Below, piece by piece: positions 27,097-41,708 of a stretch of 64,000 nucleotides of DNA. The DNA lies in the NCBI RefSeq assembly GCF_900102495.1, contig NZ_FMVQ01000011.1:1-64000 (forward strand), written 5' to 3'. The notes under the pieces were generated by a model. It had not been told where the DNA came from. It ran no database searches and was given only the letters and a program-made list of their open reading frames with translations. Every line of letters begins with the position of its first letter. The first letter of the stretch is position 1. Source of the DNA: Nitrosospira sp. Nl5 (GTDB taxonomy: Bacteria > Pseudomonadota > Gammaproteobacteria > Burkholderiales > Nitrosomonadaceae). Both the position numbers and the translations under genes were made by a program.

Positions 27097-27278
27097 ACTG
27101 CCCCCTTTCCAATACTTTCTCGCGATAAGGCGCAAGATTATACAACGCTCGTCCAAGCCTATTTTGAGAGAAAGTTTTATACCATGAATCCGCCTGGGCG
27201 ACCAACTTAGCTGGCTAATTGAACACCATATTTCAATATCAATGATGAATTTCCCATCCGGTTCCAAGCACTAGTCAG

Positions 27279-28352
27279 ATGTCGCGACCCATCCAGGCAC
27301 TCATTGATTTATCCGCACTCGAACATAATCTATCCGTTGTTCGCCGTCATGCGCCTCACTCGCGCGTCATGGCGGTGATCAAGGCCGATGCTTACGGCCA
27401 TGGATTGCTGCGTGCCGCAGAGGCGTTGAGGCGGGCAGACGGTTTTGCCATGCTCGAGATGGACGCAGCAGTGCGTTTGCGGGAAGCAGGGTATCGCCAG
27501 ACTATCCTGCTGCTTGAAGGTTTTTTTGGCATAGAAGAACTGGCATGGATCGAGCAGTACCATCTAAGCACCGTAATCCACCACCGCGAGCAGCTGGCAA
27601 TGTTATCCGCGCACCGGCCGGGCGTTAGGCTGCATGTTTTTCTGAAGCTCAATACCGGCATGAACCGCTTGGGATTCACGCTTGAACAATTTCCCGCTGC
27701 GCTGGAAGCGCTGAAAGCCAGCCCCGCTGTCGGCCAGATTACGCTCATGACCCATTTTGCTTGTGCTGACGAGTCCAGCGGAAACGAAAATGTCAACGCG
27801 CAGTTACAACGTTTCAATCTTGTTGCGGCAGGACGAAATTTGCCGCTTTCCCTGGCTAATTCCGCCGCCATCCTCCGCTATCCGGAAGCGCATGCCGACT
27901 GGGTGCGTCCGGGAATCATGCTTTATGGCGCTTCGCCGTTTTCTGATCGGACCGCTGACGAACTGGATCTGTATCCCGCCATGACCGTATCGAGCCGAAT
28001 CATCGCAGTTCAAACGCTTAACCCAGGGGATGGAGTCGGATATGGCCATATTTTTCGCGCCGACCGTCCGATGCGTGTCGGCATTGTTGCGGGCGGCTAT
28101 GCTGATGGCTATCCTCGCCATGCACCTGCAGGTACGCCCATACTGGTGGACGGCAGGCGCGCACGTATCATCGGCCGCATCTCCATGGACATGCTGCATA
28201 TCGATCTGAGCGGAGTCGAAAATGCCGGAGTAGGTAGTCCGGTAACACTGTGGGGAAAGGGAATGCCGGTGGACGAAGTGGCGCGAGCGGCAGGCACGGT
28301 GAGCTATGAATTGCTATGCGCCTTGGCGCCACGGATGCGAATAGCAACATAA
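27279..28352 (+). CDS. alr: alanine racemase
   Basis: 357 residues. PLP-binding lysine in AVIKADAYGHG (Lys35), the catalytic tyrosine in GVGYGHIF (about 255), and the substrate-binding region RISMDMLHIDL with the MDM motif. It interconverts L- and D-alanine for peptidoglycan. The TIM-barrel plus beta-domain length is standard. It is followed by the bidirectional terminator shared with the ppiC operon. Confidence 0.96.
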   Translation: MSRPIQALIDLSALEHNLSVVRRHAPHSRVMAVIKADAYGHGLLRAAEALRRADGFAMLEMDAAVRLREAGYRQTILLLEGFFGIEELAWIEQYHLSTVIHHREQLAMLSAHRPGVRLHVFLKLNTGMNRLGFTLEQFPAALEALKASPAVGQITLMTHFACADESSGNENVNAQLQRFNLVAAGRNLPLSLANSAAILRYPEAHADWVRPGIMLYGASPFSDRTADELDLYPAMTVSSRIIAVQTLNPGDGVGYGHIFRADRPMRVGIVAGGYADGYPRHAPAGTPILVDGRRARIIGRISMDMLHIDLSGVENAGVGSPVTLWGKGMPVDEVARAAGTVSYELLCALAPRMRIAT

Positions 28353-28457
28353 TCGCCATTCGCGGCGATGAGATAGCGGCGGCGTTCACCCCCGGACGTT
28401 CCTCTCATTGCTTCTTCGGGCTTTGCTTTCTTTCCAGCTATGAGCCGGATAAGACGC

Positions 28458-28485
28458 AAAAAGGCGGTCGAAGGACCGCCTTTTT
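28458..28485. terminator. bidirectional intrinsic terminator
   Basis: AAAAA-GGCGGTC-GAAG-GACCGCC-TTTTT, a 7-bp GC stem with U-runs on both strands, lying between the convergent alr and ppiC genes. Confidence 0.9.
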
Positions 28486-28511
28486 ATCTGATGAGACCCC
28501 GATTCCCGCGG

Positions 28512-29327
28512 CTATTCGACTTTTGCCTTGGCGCGCAGGTCGGCAACAAAGGTTGCGAATTGCCGCTGCAGCACGCGTTGCGCCAAATTCTGCTTTATTT
28601 CCTCGAAGGGCGGAATTTTTAATGGCCGCACGTCATCCAATCGGATTACATGCCAACCAAAAGGGGTTTTTACCGGCTGCTCGGTGAGCTGGCCCTTGTT
28701 CAGCTTGGTCAATGCTTCCGCGAAAGGCTGAACATAGCTACCGGCAGGGCTCCAGTCGAGCTCGCCACCCTTATTTTTACTGCCGGCGTCCAGTGATTTT
28801 TCCTGGGCGATCTTGTCAAGCTTACCCCCTTTCTTGATACGGGCGATAATGTCTTTGGCTTCCGCTTCGGTACCGACCAGGATGTGATGTGCCTTGTATT
28901 CTTTATCTCCCATCTGGGTTTTCAGTGCTTCATATTCCTGGCGAAGCTCTTCGTCGCTGACCGGGTGATTCTTCACGTAGTCGATTTGGTATGCTCTAAC
29001 CAGCGCTGTCAGACGGGCAATTTCCATCTGGGATATGAAATCAGGATCCTTGTCGAGCCCTTTCTTCAGCGCATCCTGGGCTATTATTTCCTCCGTTATA
29101 AGATCCTCCCGCAAGGCTTTCCTGGTTTCGGGACTGTCCGGCTGACCCTGGGCGGCACGCGCTTTCACGATAAATTCAAGGCGCGACTGAGGAATAGCTA
29201 CTCCATTTACCTTTGCCATGGGTGTGTTGGATTGGGGCTGAGCAGTCGATTGCGCCTGAGCGGCCGTTACGGCGATCAGGCCGGAAATACCGAGCACCGT
29301 CAATTGAGAAAATTTCATAAAACGCAT
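28512..29327 (-). CDS. periplasmic peptidyl-prolyl cis-trans isomerase (parvulin/PpiC type)
   Basis: 271 residues. Signal peptide about 1-25 (ending TAAQAQS), a SurA-like N-terminal helical region (about 40-130: VNGVAIPQSRLEFIVKA, DPDFISQMEIAR) and one parvulin domain (about 140-240: KAHHILVGTEAEAKDI, KGGELDWSPAGSYVQPFAEAL, TPFGWHVIRLDDVR). It should assist folding of exported proteins. AAGGA lies 6 bases before the first ATG. It is the last gene of the yciB-yciI-bolA-ppiC run, which is typical of Betaproteobacteria. Confidence 0.93.
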   Translation of the reverse strand: MRFMKFSQLTVLGISGLIAVTAAQAQSTAQPQSNTPMAKVNGVAIPQSRLEFIVKARAAQGQPDSPETRKALREDLITEEIIAQDALKKGLDKDPDFISQMEIARLTALVRAYQIDYVKNHPVSDEELRQEYEALKTQMGDKEYKAHHILVGTEAEAKDIIARIKKGGKLDKIAQEKSLDAGSKNKGGELDWSPAGSYVQPFAEALTKLNKGQLTEQPVKTPFGWHVIRLDDVRPLKIPPFEEIKQNLAQRVLQRQFATFVADLRAKAKVE

Positions 29328-29366
29328 AGTATTTCCTTGTCAGTGGAGTCAGAGGGTTGAATCAAA

Positions 29367-29633
29367 TCAGATTTCTTCTGGAGTATACGCCTTTACACTC
29401 AGCGCGTGAATATCCTTATGCATCATCTCATTCAATAATGCATAGACCAGCCGATGCCGGACCAAGGTGGATTTGCCGCAAAACTTGCGTGAGACAATGG
29501 TGAGAATATAGTGCCCACCGCCGCCTTTAGCACCCTCATGCCCCGCGTGCCGCGCGCTCTGGTCAACAATTTCAACTTGTTCCGGGTCAAGAACGGCAAG
29601 CTTTTGCCTGATTAATTCGATGGCAGCCGTCAT
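29367..29633 (-). CDS. bolA: BolA family protein
   Basis: 88 residues beginning MTAAIELIRQKLAVLDPEQ. It has the BolA fold pattern GGGHYILTIVSRKFCGKSTLVRHRLVYALLNEMM and an invariant His near the end (KDIHALSVKAYTPEE). BolA proteins pair with monothiol glutaredoxins in iron-sulfur handling. No glutaredoxin is next to it. The gene is 5 bases after yciI and 39 before ppiC, in one operon. Confidence 0.93.
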   Translation of the reverse strand: MTAAIELIRQKLAVLDPEQVEIVDQSARHAGHEGAKGGGGHYILTIVSRKFCGKSTLVRHRLVYALLNEMMHKDIHALSVKAYTPEEI

Positions 29634-29638
29634 GCTTA

Positions 29639-29950
29639 TTATGCCGACGACGGAAAAACTTTCCTGAATGGCCTGACTATTACGTTTGCATATACGCCGG
29701 AAGTGGCATAGGGATCGGCTTCTGCCCAGGCGCGTGCGGCTTCGAGCGACTCGAATTCAGCCACGATAAGGCTGCCGGAAAATCCTGCGCGCCCCGGGTC
29801 CGGGCTATCAATTGCCGGATATGGTCCCGCCAGGATAAGGCGCCCCTCGTTCTGGAGCGCATTGATGCGCTCCAGATGCGCAGAACGCACCGCCAGACGT
29901 TTTTCGAGGCTATCGGGAATATCTTCCCCGCTTATTGCGTAGAGCATCAT
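29639..29950 (-). CDS. yciI: YciI family protein
   Basis: 103 residues beginning [11 protein letters not shown] and containing the conserved [23 protein letters not shown] (His) and [16 protein letters not shown] (Asp) of the YciI/YCII fold, a ferredoxin-like dimer possibly with hydrolase or lyase activity. The true function is not established. Its ATG overlaps the yciB stop by one base pair step (ATGA), showing coupling; the yciB-yciI pairing is conserved from E. coli. Confidence 0.92.
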   Translation of the reverse strand: MMLYAISGEDIPDSLEKRLAVRSAHLERINALQNEGRLILAGPYPAIDSPDPGRAGFSGSLIVAEFESLEAARAWAEADPYATSGVYANVIVRPFRKVFPSSA

Positions 29951-30492
29951 GCCTCTTCATCCTTCTTGTCTTCCATATACTTTCCCAGCATCAATCCTTG
30001 CACCAGGACAAATACCAGCATCAGTCCCATGAACCCGAACAGTTTGAAATTGACCCAGGTTTCGGTGGAATAATTGAATGCCACGTAGAGATTAGCTGCG
30101 CCCATTAATGCGAAGAATGCGGCCCAACTGGCATTGAGGCGACCCCATATCGGTTCCGGCAGTGTAATTTGCCCTTTCATCATGACACGAATGAAATTCT
30201 TCTTGAAAACCGCATGGGCTAATAACAGCGCTCCGGCGAATAGCCAGTAAAGAACGGAAGGTTTCCACTTGATGAAGGTTTCATCTTGCAGTATCAGCGT
30301 CGCGCTACCGAAGATGACGATGATAACGAGACTTACCCACAGCATGGTGTCAACTTTGCGGTGGCGAAACCATACCCAGCCGATTTGCGCAAAGGTTGCG
30401 ACAATGGCGACAGCAGTGGCGGCGAAGATTCCATAGATCTTAAAAGTAACGAAAAACAGAATTACCGGAAAGAGATCAAAAAGAAACTTCAT
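29947..30492 (-). CDS. yciB: septation protein YciB / inner membrane-spanning protein IspZ
   Basis: 181 residues with five membrane helices. Starts [25 protein letters not shown] and includes [16 protein letters not shown] and the conserved [24 protein letters not shown]. YciB is an inner-membrane protein linked to envelope synthesis and septation. Length and motifs match the family. First gene of the yciB-yciI-bolA-ppiC operon. Confidence 0.95.
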   Translation of the reverse strand: MKFLFDLFPVILFFVTFKIYGIFAATAVAIVATFAQIGWVWFRHRKVDTMLWVSLVIIVIFGSATLILQDETFIKWKPSVLYWLFAGALLLAHAVFKKNFIRVMMKGQITLPEPIWGRLNASWAAFFALMGAANLYVAFNYSTETWVNFKLFGFMGLMLVFVLVQGLMLGKYMEDKKDEEA

Positions 30493-30567
30493 AAATGCGG
30501 AACGACGCGGGTTGTAGTGGATTGATGAAAGTTAATTATGGTCATTAAGTAGCGCGCTTCAGTTGCC

Positions 30568-31788
30568 TCAATGTAGATGTACCGGTGTCACTTCACCTTC
30601 TTCGGGAAATTCGGCATGTACTACTTCACCTTCCGGATTTGGAAATAGCGGTGCGCCACATTCTTCGCAATACTCAAGAAGGAACCGGTTGTCCAGCAAT
30701 GTAGTATGCATTATCCCGCATTCCTGCAGAGCCGTTTCGATTTGCGTTACCGTATCGCTGTTTTCGTCTTCGTCTCCAACCAGCGCCCAGACGATGCCAT
30801 AGAGCACGTCGTCGCGATCCTTGAGGGTGAAACTGACCCGGTATTCCTCCAGCCATTGGTCATAAAAGGGCGCAATTACCGCACGCAGCCTGTTCGCGGA
30901 AATATTTAAAGTAGATTGCAGAAACTCAACCGTGGCATGCATGGAGTAGGGCCGGGCGAGACGGTCTGCCATGCGCCACGCCGAAAAAAAGCCATCCGGT
31001 ATCAATAATTCAAACGCGCAACCCTGGAATAACGGACGCAGGGCTTCTGTGCCCTGAGACCGCCACGCAAGCAGTATCTCCTGTTTTGAAAATTTAATAC
31101 CAGATGAGTTGCCGGCGCTCTTGTCCTCGCCGGTCCTGCCAATTTCCTGCCAGCGGAACATGGGCTTTCCCTGCGGTACCGCAATCGCACCGAGAAGATA
31201 GCGGGTGTCGGACAGGAAACGTCCCGTTTCAGCCAGTTGTCGCGGATTCATGTGCAGTTCCCGCTCTCCGGTCACCGCCGCCTTCCATAGCTTGTCGGCA
31301 AGTTCATGCGTAAGGTGGTAGCCACGGGGCAATTGATCAGGACTGAACAGGCAGTTCGCGAGCACGAATTGAACATTCGCCGCCAGCACGTGCGCCTCCA
31401 GTTGCACCCGGACATTGGCAAGCACCGGTCCGGCTACCGGGCCCGAAGGGATCGAGAAACGCGACCAGGTCAGCACGGGCACCGCGAACATCAGTACATC
31501 GTAACCGCGGTCTTCCCGCGTCAATATGCTGCATTCGATCGCTGCTTCAATGGCATAAATGAATTCACCGTAACCTGCGGGATCGCTCTCATAGAGTTGA
31601 TCCAGTGCTGCTTCGAGGTTTTGATCGTCGCCCGTGCGCAACTGGGCGTGTATCTTTTCCGCAAGCCGGTTCTCCCAGAATGCGTCCTCGATACGGCTGC
31701 CGGAGGCCGCAAGTCCCGCTGCCATGCGGGAAAGCTCCTGAACCACGCGCGGGGATTTAGTGCGGTGAGGGACGCGAGGTTTTTTCAT
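30568..31788 (-). CDS. DUF2863 family protein
   Basis: 406 residues, soluble. It follows the betaproteobacterial DUF2863 pattern: VVQELSRMAAGLAASGSRIED, EAAIECSILTREDRGYDVLMFAVPVL, and YYxxxLEEYRVSF near DQWLEEYRVSFTLKDRDDVLYGIVWALVG. The C-terminus has a CEECGAPLFPNPEGEVVH motif with paired cysteines and a final EVTPVHLH. Function is unknown. The start is taken at ATG 31786-31788; a TTG farther up adds 8 residues. Confidence 0.85.
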   Translation of the reverse strand: MKKPRVPHRTKSPRVVQELSRMAAGLAASGSRIEDAFWENRLAEKIHAQLRTGDDQNLEAALDQLYESDPAGYGEFIYAIEAAIECSILTREDRGYDVLMFAVPVLTWSRFSIPSGPVAGPVLANVRVQLEAHVLAANVQFVLANCLFSPDQLPRGYHLTHELADKLWKAAVTGERELHMNPRQLAETGRFLSDTRYLLGAIAVPQGKPMFRWQEIGRTGEDKSAGNSSGIKFSKQEILLAWRSQGTEALRPLFQGCAFELLIPDGFFSAWRMADRLARPYSMHATVEFLQSTLNISANRLRAVIAPFYDQWLEEYRVSFTLKDRDDVLYGIVWALVGDEDENSDTVTQIETALQECGIMHTTLLDNRFLLEYCEECGAPLFPNPEGEVVHAEFPEEGEVTPVHLH

Positions 31789-31947
31789 GAAAGAGTGAAG
31801 CGTAACAGGCAAGAAGCCATTTTAACCTAAATCCGCCGGGAAAAAATGGACTCCCTGAACGGGAATCCTTGAGGGGTAAATAAGAGGCGAGTTATTTCGA
31901 GTGCTGCCGCTGCGGGAAAACCGCTTCTCGGTGAAACCGCCCCTTAA

Positions 31948-36766
<4,819 letters not shown>

Positions 36767-36770
<4 letters not shown>

Positions 36771-38203
36771 AATCCACTCCTTGAGTCTGTATTCGCGCTG
36801 ATCTCACTCGTCAACGGAGGACTCAGGGCGCCATCCGACACGCCCTCGATGGGTGCCGCAATGAGCCGCTCGATTTCATTGACCAGACGCTGGTAGTTCG
36901 CGAGCGCACGCACATACAAGACCTCGTTTTGGAACAGGGTGCGTTGCGCATCCAGCACTTCCAGAAAGCCGAACTTGCCTAATTCATAGCCCCTGTTTGT
37001 GACGTCGAAGGCGCTCCTGGCCGCGGGCAAGACCTCGATACGCAATATGCCAATCTCGTTCTGTGCGGCGGACAACGCTTCATAAGTCTGTGCGAGTTCG
37101 GTTTTAAGCTGCAAATCGGTGGCGGCCTGTTCATCCATCGCCTTGTCCACGCGTTGATGGGCTTCGCGGAGGTTGCCTTGGTTGCGGTCAAATAACTGCA
37201 GCGGCATGGAGATGCCGGCGACAACGGTCGTGCCTCCGGTGTGGATATGGTTCAGGACCCCGGCAATCACGGTTAGATTGGGTACGCGCCGCGTGTGCTC
37301 CACTTCCAGCAGCGCTTTGCGTTGTTCTATGTTTTTCATGGCGCGCAGTGCCATGGGGCTGGTGAGAACACGTTCCGCAAGCACTTCAAAGCTCGGCAGG
37401 GCAACCAATGATTTAAGGTCTCCCAATACCTGGTTAAATTGCGGAGAGGAGTTGCCCCATAGCAGAGCCAGCCGTTTGCGCGCTGCTGCGAGATCACGCC
37501 GCGCCTGCTCGAGCTCAATGCGCGTGGTGGAAAGCGCCACGCCGACCTTGGTCTCCTCGATTGGGGGCACCTTACCTGCCTGAACGCGTTTTGATACCGA
37601 GTTCACTACTTTCTGCGCCAGTTGCACGTTCCCTTCCGCAAGCCGCAGCCGTTCCTGACCGGCAAGCACCTCGGTAAACAGGTTTGCCACCTGGGCGATG
37701 AGTCCCACGCGTCGGGCCTCGTAATCCTGACCTGCCACTTCCTCGCCCAGCGAGGCCGCCCTAACCCGTGCCGCACGTTTTCCCCCGAGTTCGATCACTT
37801 GATGGAGCCGAATCGTCGTTTCTTGCTGCTCCACTTCTCTTGCGCTGACGAGTGCGGGGTTATTATTAGCCTTCTGAACGTTTCCGGCGTTCTCGGCCAT
37901 GATTACCAAATCGGGATTCGGCAACAGCCCAGCTTGTTGCGTCACTCCCTGCAGGGCGCGTGTTTCCCTGGCGAAAGCCGCCAGCTCGGGATTTCGCTGC
38001 AACGCAAGGAGCGCGGCATCGCGTAAAGTGAGGTCGCTTTTTTCCCGGGGCGGGGACGGAAGAGAATGGTCGGCGTGGCCGGCTGGTAGCGCGCCGGAAA
38101 ACGTATTTCCGGCATTTGCCGCTGACATACAACTGAGCGCCAGCATCAGCGAGCCGGCCGCCACCGGGCGCCGTGACACTGTGAACAATACGTTAAAGGT
38201 CAT
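36767..38203 (-). CDS. czcC: TolC-family outer membrane channel CzcC
   Basis: 478 residues with a signal peptide (about 1-31, ending SAANAG) and the OEP coiled repeat: LTLRDAALLALQRNPELAAF, then EARRVGLIAQVANLFTEVLAG, and the second repeat with LGKFGFLEVLDAQRTLFQNEVLYVRALANYQ. It is the outer-membrane duct for CzcBA. GGAGG lies 8 bases before the ATG. It follows czcI by about 140 bases. Confidence 0.94.
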
Positions 38204-38342
38204 GGGAAAATCCTCCGCAAGTGTTATGCAAACACGATCAATCGCGCAACCATATATGCAATCAGCATTACCATGAGCGAACGGATGGCAATACAGAAGC
38301 CCGCGTAGCGGTCAGCGATTACAACCAGCGTGACTTGAAGAT

Positions 38343-38720
38343 TTAACTTGCGAAGGTGTTTCGAGGAGGATGCAGGGGCGAGTCCGGAATGGATTCGGGA
38401 ACGGTGACGGGAACAAATTCAGACAGAGCTTCCACACCAGCGGAAGCGGGGATGAGCGGAAGGGCAGTCAAGAAAAAGGGCTGATATTGCCCGGCTGCAT
38501 GCAGGCACAAATGGGTGGCGGCATCCAGATGATCATCATCGTTGAAAACGGCATGTTGATGGGCCTCAAGATGAGCCGCTGGATCAAGAGACAGAACATG
38601 ATGCTCGTGATCAAGCTCATGCGCAAATACCTCGCCGTTAAATGCCCAGCCAAACGCGTTCGTCAGCATACTGACAAGCAGCACAAGCATGACGATGTGG
38701 ATATGGCGGCGCGTATTCAT
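38343..38720 (-). CDS. czcI: CzcI-like His-rich periplasmic protein
   Basis: 125 residues from ATG 38718-38720. A signal peptide (MNTRRHIHIVMLVLLVSMLT...GWAFNGE) is followed by a histidine- and aspartate-rich stretch (ELDHEHHVLSLDPAAHLEAHQHAVFNDDDHLD split by few other residues), CLHAAGQYQPFF, and a proline-rich end DSPLHPPRNTF. This matches the CzcI pattern, a small periplasmic protein in front of czcCBA that may sense or sequester metal. A longer frame adds 46 untypical residues and is rejected. It heads the operon; no czcRS or czcD is in the window. Confidence 0.75.
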   Translation of the reverse strand: MNTRRHIHIVMLVLLVSMLTNAFGWAFNGEVFAHELDHEHHVLSLDPAAHLEAHQHAVFNDDDHLDAATHLCLHAAGQYQPFFLTALPLIPASAGVEALSEFVPVTVPESIPDSPLHPPRNTFAS

Positions 38721-38809
38721 GGCGTTGAGATTGTACACCCCCGGTAAAGACACCGCCAACATTTGTTCCCGCGTATATTTTTCGAAGAAGCCGGGTGCTC
38801 GCACAAAAC

Positions 38810-40648
38810 TCAAACGCCTCGCCAGACGCGGCCATAATTGGACGGGATGGTCAACCAATGTTCCTGCCCTTCAGCCGCCGCAAAGTTGTCCTGGCCGTGC
38901 AGTTGCTCCGTGTAAGTGCCCGCGCGCGTGAATACGAATGGCACGCTCTGCTCAACATCGGTAAAGTTCACCGCGATCACGCTTGCGGTAGTAGCGGTCT
39001 CGCGCCGGAAAAGAAGGATCCCACGCGACAGATAACGCTCGTAATCGTTATGGAAGTAATGACTGCCACGACGCAGTTCAACGCAATCATTACGCAAGCC
39101 CACCAGCTTCCGGGTCAGCCAGACCAGACTTTTACCGGCTGTATCGTAGAAATAATCCCAGCGCAACGGCCGCAGCAGTAATACGCGGCCAAGACCATCG
39201 TCGGGCAGAAAGTAGTTTTCTCCGAATTCCTGGCCCTGCCATAGCATGGGAATGCCTTTCGCGGCGAGCAGCGCGATCAGGTAGGGTTGTAGTCGATACC
39301 AGTGCGCGCGGTTTCCTTCCGCAAACAACAGGTTCCAGTCGCGATGACGCAGGCCAAATTCGCACAGAAAACGGCTGTGGTCATGGTTCTCGATATATTG
39401 CAGCGGGGCCTTGGGGAACGTTTCCCGATTATGCGTTGCCTGTTCGACGTAGCCGAGCGCGCCCAACCGCTGGCCGAGATTTTCGATCGCCCCCGCCGCG
39501 CCGCGGGCGCAGGCCGTTGCTGCCCCGAAGGTGGCGTTTTGCCAGGTGACGTTGCTGTAGCTCTGCTCAAGGATCTGCTCCGGGGCTTCCAGTTGTTCGG
39601 CGATCTGGATTAACCGGGGGGCTTCAGGCGCGTCGAACCGGGGCAGGCTCGCAATCGATTGCTTGACGTATTCGTAGGTATGGAAGACCAGGTTGGCATA
39701 GCCTACGCCCAATGGGCCATCCCAATAGTTTGGCACGCAGTCATAGCGGAAGCCGTCAATATGATAGGTATTCAACCAGTGCAGGTTGACGCTGTAGAAA
39801 AAATCCCGGGTAAAGGCACGGTTGAAGTCGGTACTGACACCAAAATAATCCTTGCTAAACGGTCCCATGAACGGATTTTCATGGTACTGAAGCCGCCGGT
39901 ACAGCCAGGCATAAGGAAAGTCCTCGCCGGTATGTCCATAAACCGCATCCAGGATCACCGCCAGCCCGCGCTGGTGCGCCGCATCGACAAAACGCTGGAA
40001 ATCGTCGCGCCGTCCAAAACGTTCATCGACACCAAAATAACCCAGTGGCAGATAGCCCCAGTCGACCTCCAGTGATACGTTACTGACCGGCATTATCGAC
40101 AGCGCATTCACACCGAGGTCGGCGAGATAATCAAGCCGGTCGATCGCGCCCTGCAGGCTGCCGCCGAATTCGGCGAGGTTCAGTTCATACAGGATCAGAT
40201 CGTGTATCGCGGGCGTTTTCCAGCTCATCTCTTCGCCGCTCCAGGCATAAGGGATATAGCCGAGGGTGAAGGCGGAAAGTTTGCCGACAGCATATTCCCG
40301 CGCGTAGGGATCGATGATCCAATCCAGGATATTCCCATCCCCGGTATGAAGTTCGAAACGGTAGACATGCCTTCCGGGCGATCCGAAATGCGAGGCCGGC
40401 TGAAAATCACGAATCGTGTTGAAATCCACTTCCACCGACCAGATATCTCCGTAATCGGCATCGACCCCATGCCGCAACTCGAAACTCAGCGGCTGAATCG
40501 CCTGGATGAACTGGTCGCGCTCGTGGATGATTTTTAGGAACAACCGGTTCCCGTGAATGGCGGATATCCAAGGTAACAGGACACCGAAATCAACGATGCC
40601 TGGTCTGGATTCGTGGGGACCGAGCTGATTCAGAGGAAGAGTTTTCAT
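38810..40648 (-). CDS. GH13 alpha-amylase family glycosidase
   Basis: 612 residues. An N-terminal beta domain (about 1-125) is followed by the GH13 barrel with the conserved regions: DAVYGHTG (I), GFRYDCVPNYW (II, nucleophile Asp), IQIAEQLE (III, acid/base Glu), YIENHDHSRF (IV, third Asp) and then a C-terminal beta domain. The layout, with a leading starch-binding-like domain and no GH13 signal peptide, is closest to branching-enzyme or trehalohydrolase relatives (GlgB/TreZ), but the exact substrate is not clear. Its stop is 90 bases from the czcI start; it is otherwise unlinked to czc genes. No other glycogen or trehalose gene is in the window. Confidence 0.85.
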   Translation of the reverse strand: MKTLPLNQLGPHESRPGIVDFGVLLPWISAIHGNRLFLKIIHERDQFIQAIQPLSFELRHGVDADYGDIWSVEVDFNTIRDFQPASHFGSPGRHVYRFELHTGDGNILDWIIDPYAREYAVGKLSAFTLGYIPYAWSGEEMSWKTPAIHDLILYELNLAEFGGSLQGAIDRLDYLADLGVNALSIMPVSNVSLEVDWGYLPLGYFGVDERFGRRDDFQRFVDAAHQRGLAVILDAVYGHTGEDFPYAWLYRRLQYHENPFMGPFSKDYFGVSTDFNRAFTRDFFYSVNLHWLNTYHIDGFRYDCVPNYWDGPLGVGYANLVFHTYEYVKQSIASLPRFDAPEAPRLIQIAEQLEAPEQILEQSYSNVTWQNATFGAATACARGAAGAIENLGQRLGALGYVEQATHNRETFPKAPLQYIENHDHSRFLCEFGLRHRDWNLLFAEGNRAHWYRLQPYLIALLAAKGIPMLWQGQEFGENYFLPDDGLGRVLLLRPLRWDYFYDTAGKSLVWLTRKLVGLRNDCVELRRGSHYFHNDYERYLSRGILLFRRETATTASVIAVNFTDVEQSVPFVFTRAGTYTEQLHGQDNFAAAEGQEHWLTIPSNYGRVWRGV

Positions 40649-40726
40649 GACTGGGTATCCGATAATAGGTTAACTGCTTGGAAAATTCGCCAAGGGGATT
40701 ATGAATCAGCCGGGTTCGCTGTTCCC

Positions 40727-41077
40727 CTATCCGCTTCGCTCGCCGCCCTTTGGTCCCCAGAATACAACCCATGTTCCGAAATCGATGGAGAAATTCTCGA
40801 ACCGGTGTTCAACGCTGGCCGCGACAAAAAGGCAATCACCCGCCTTGAACGCATGGCGCTCTCCGTTAATCACAAGCTCACCTGTCCCATGGTGGATGAA
40901 ATAGACTTCATCCTGTTCATGCGGCGTTTGCGGATCATGGCCGACAGGAGCGTAATACTCGACCGACATCGAGCCATGCGCGAGGGCAACGGCAAATCGC
41001 TCGCCCATTGGCCATTCCCCGGTGATAGGACCGGGGATACGGGAGAGTACTTCTTCGACGGTTGCTTTGGTTTTCAA
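40727..41077 (-). CDS. cupin domain protein
   Basis: 116 residues, a single small beta-barrel cupin. Motif 1 is degenerate; the second half, EVYFIHHGTGELVINGERHAFKAGDCLFVAASVEHRFEN, spans the motif-2 region with histidines HHGTGE...AGDCLFV...EHRFEN that may bind a metal. Substrate is unknown. The start is TTG 41075-41077, supported by AGGAG 7 bases upstream; no ATG gives a family-like length. It lies between the GH13 gene and a small membrane protein gene. Confidence 0.82.
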   Translation of the reverse strand: MKTKATVEEVLSRIPGPITGEWPMGERFAVALAHGSMSVEYYAPVGHDPQTPHEQDEVYFIHHGTGELVINGERHAFKAGDCLFVAASVEHRFENFSIDFGTWVVFWGPKGGERSG

Positions 41078-41113
41078 TGGAGACTCCTAATAAGAATAAA
41101 TTCCAGCAGTCTG

Positions 41114-41425
41114 CTAATCATCTGTAACAGGCTCATCTATGGGTCCGTCCGGTATTTCCGTGAATTGGCCTGAAAGCGTCGCAAAAAATTCACTGCGGGC
41201 CGTCAGGAACTTATAAAGAGGGAATGCCAGGATGCCAAAAAATGCTCCCAGAAGCAGGCCGGCAAACGGCGCGAGAAAGACAACCAGGAATGCCTTGGTA
41301 ATACCGCCACTCTGAAAGGTGAACAATGCGTTGAAAGGAGAAAATAGCGTATTCGCGCAACAGAATGCCAATGAATTAAATTTTATGAAGGAAATAAAAT
41401 CAAGTTGTACGAGGTATTTGCTCAT
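41114..41425 (-). CDS. small hypothetical membrane protein
   Basis: 103 residues with a strong AGGAGG ribosome site 5 bases before its ATG. It has an aromatic N-terminal segment (FISFIKFNSLAF), one long hydrophobic hairpin (AFLVVFLAPFAGLLLGAFFGILAF, written here as two helices of about 10 residues each) and an acidic tail (DGPIDEPVTDD). It looks like an integral inner-membrane protein. I do not recognise the family. It lies divergent from lon. Confidence 0.6.
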   Translation of the reverse strand: MSKYLVQLDFISFIKFNSLAFCCANTLFSPFNALFTFQSGGITKAFLVVFLAPFAGLLLGAFFGILAFPLYKFLTARSEFFATLSGQFTEIPDGPIDEPVTDD

Positions 41426-41541
41426 TTAACCTCCTGGCATTAATTGAGCGACCCCGCCGAGATCGGCCGCGTGAATTTGATTGTATGAAAACCACACTCC
41501 GCACGCAACGCTCAGGTAGCGTGCCTGAAACCTTTATCGGG

Positions 41542-41569
41542 TTGACGTTCGAGCGACCCATGCTAGACT
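41542..41569 (+). promoter_or_regulatory. putative sigma-70 promoter of lon
   Basis: TTGACG (41542-41547) and TAGACT (41564-41569), 16 bases apart, with the ATG of lon about 140 bases downstream. Matches are moderate. A sigma-32 (heat-shock) promoter was looked for and not found. Confidence 0.35.
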
Positions 41570-41708
41570 GATACAAGGACGTGGAATTTCTCTCCACCGA
41601 TGTAATGTTTTCACGCCACCGTGATTGCAAAACGGTGCTTCGCCAGAGCGCGCGCAGAGCCCTGTCGATATGCGCCACTGATCCAGGAACTTTTTTAAGA
41701 GAGCCGCC

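Noticed and set aside
41520-41570. Sigma-32 (heat-shock) promoter for lon
   Set aside because: A CTGAAA box is present but no CCCCAT box at the required distance; a sigma-70-like pair fits better.
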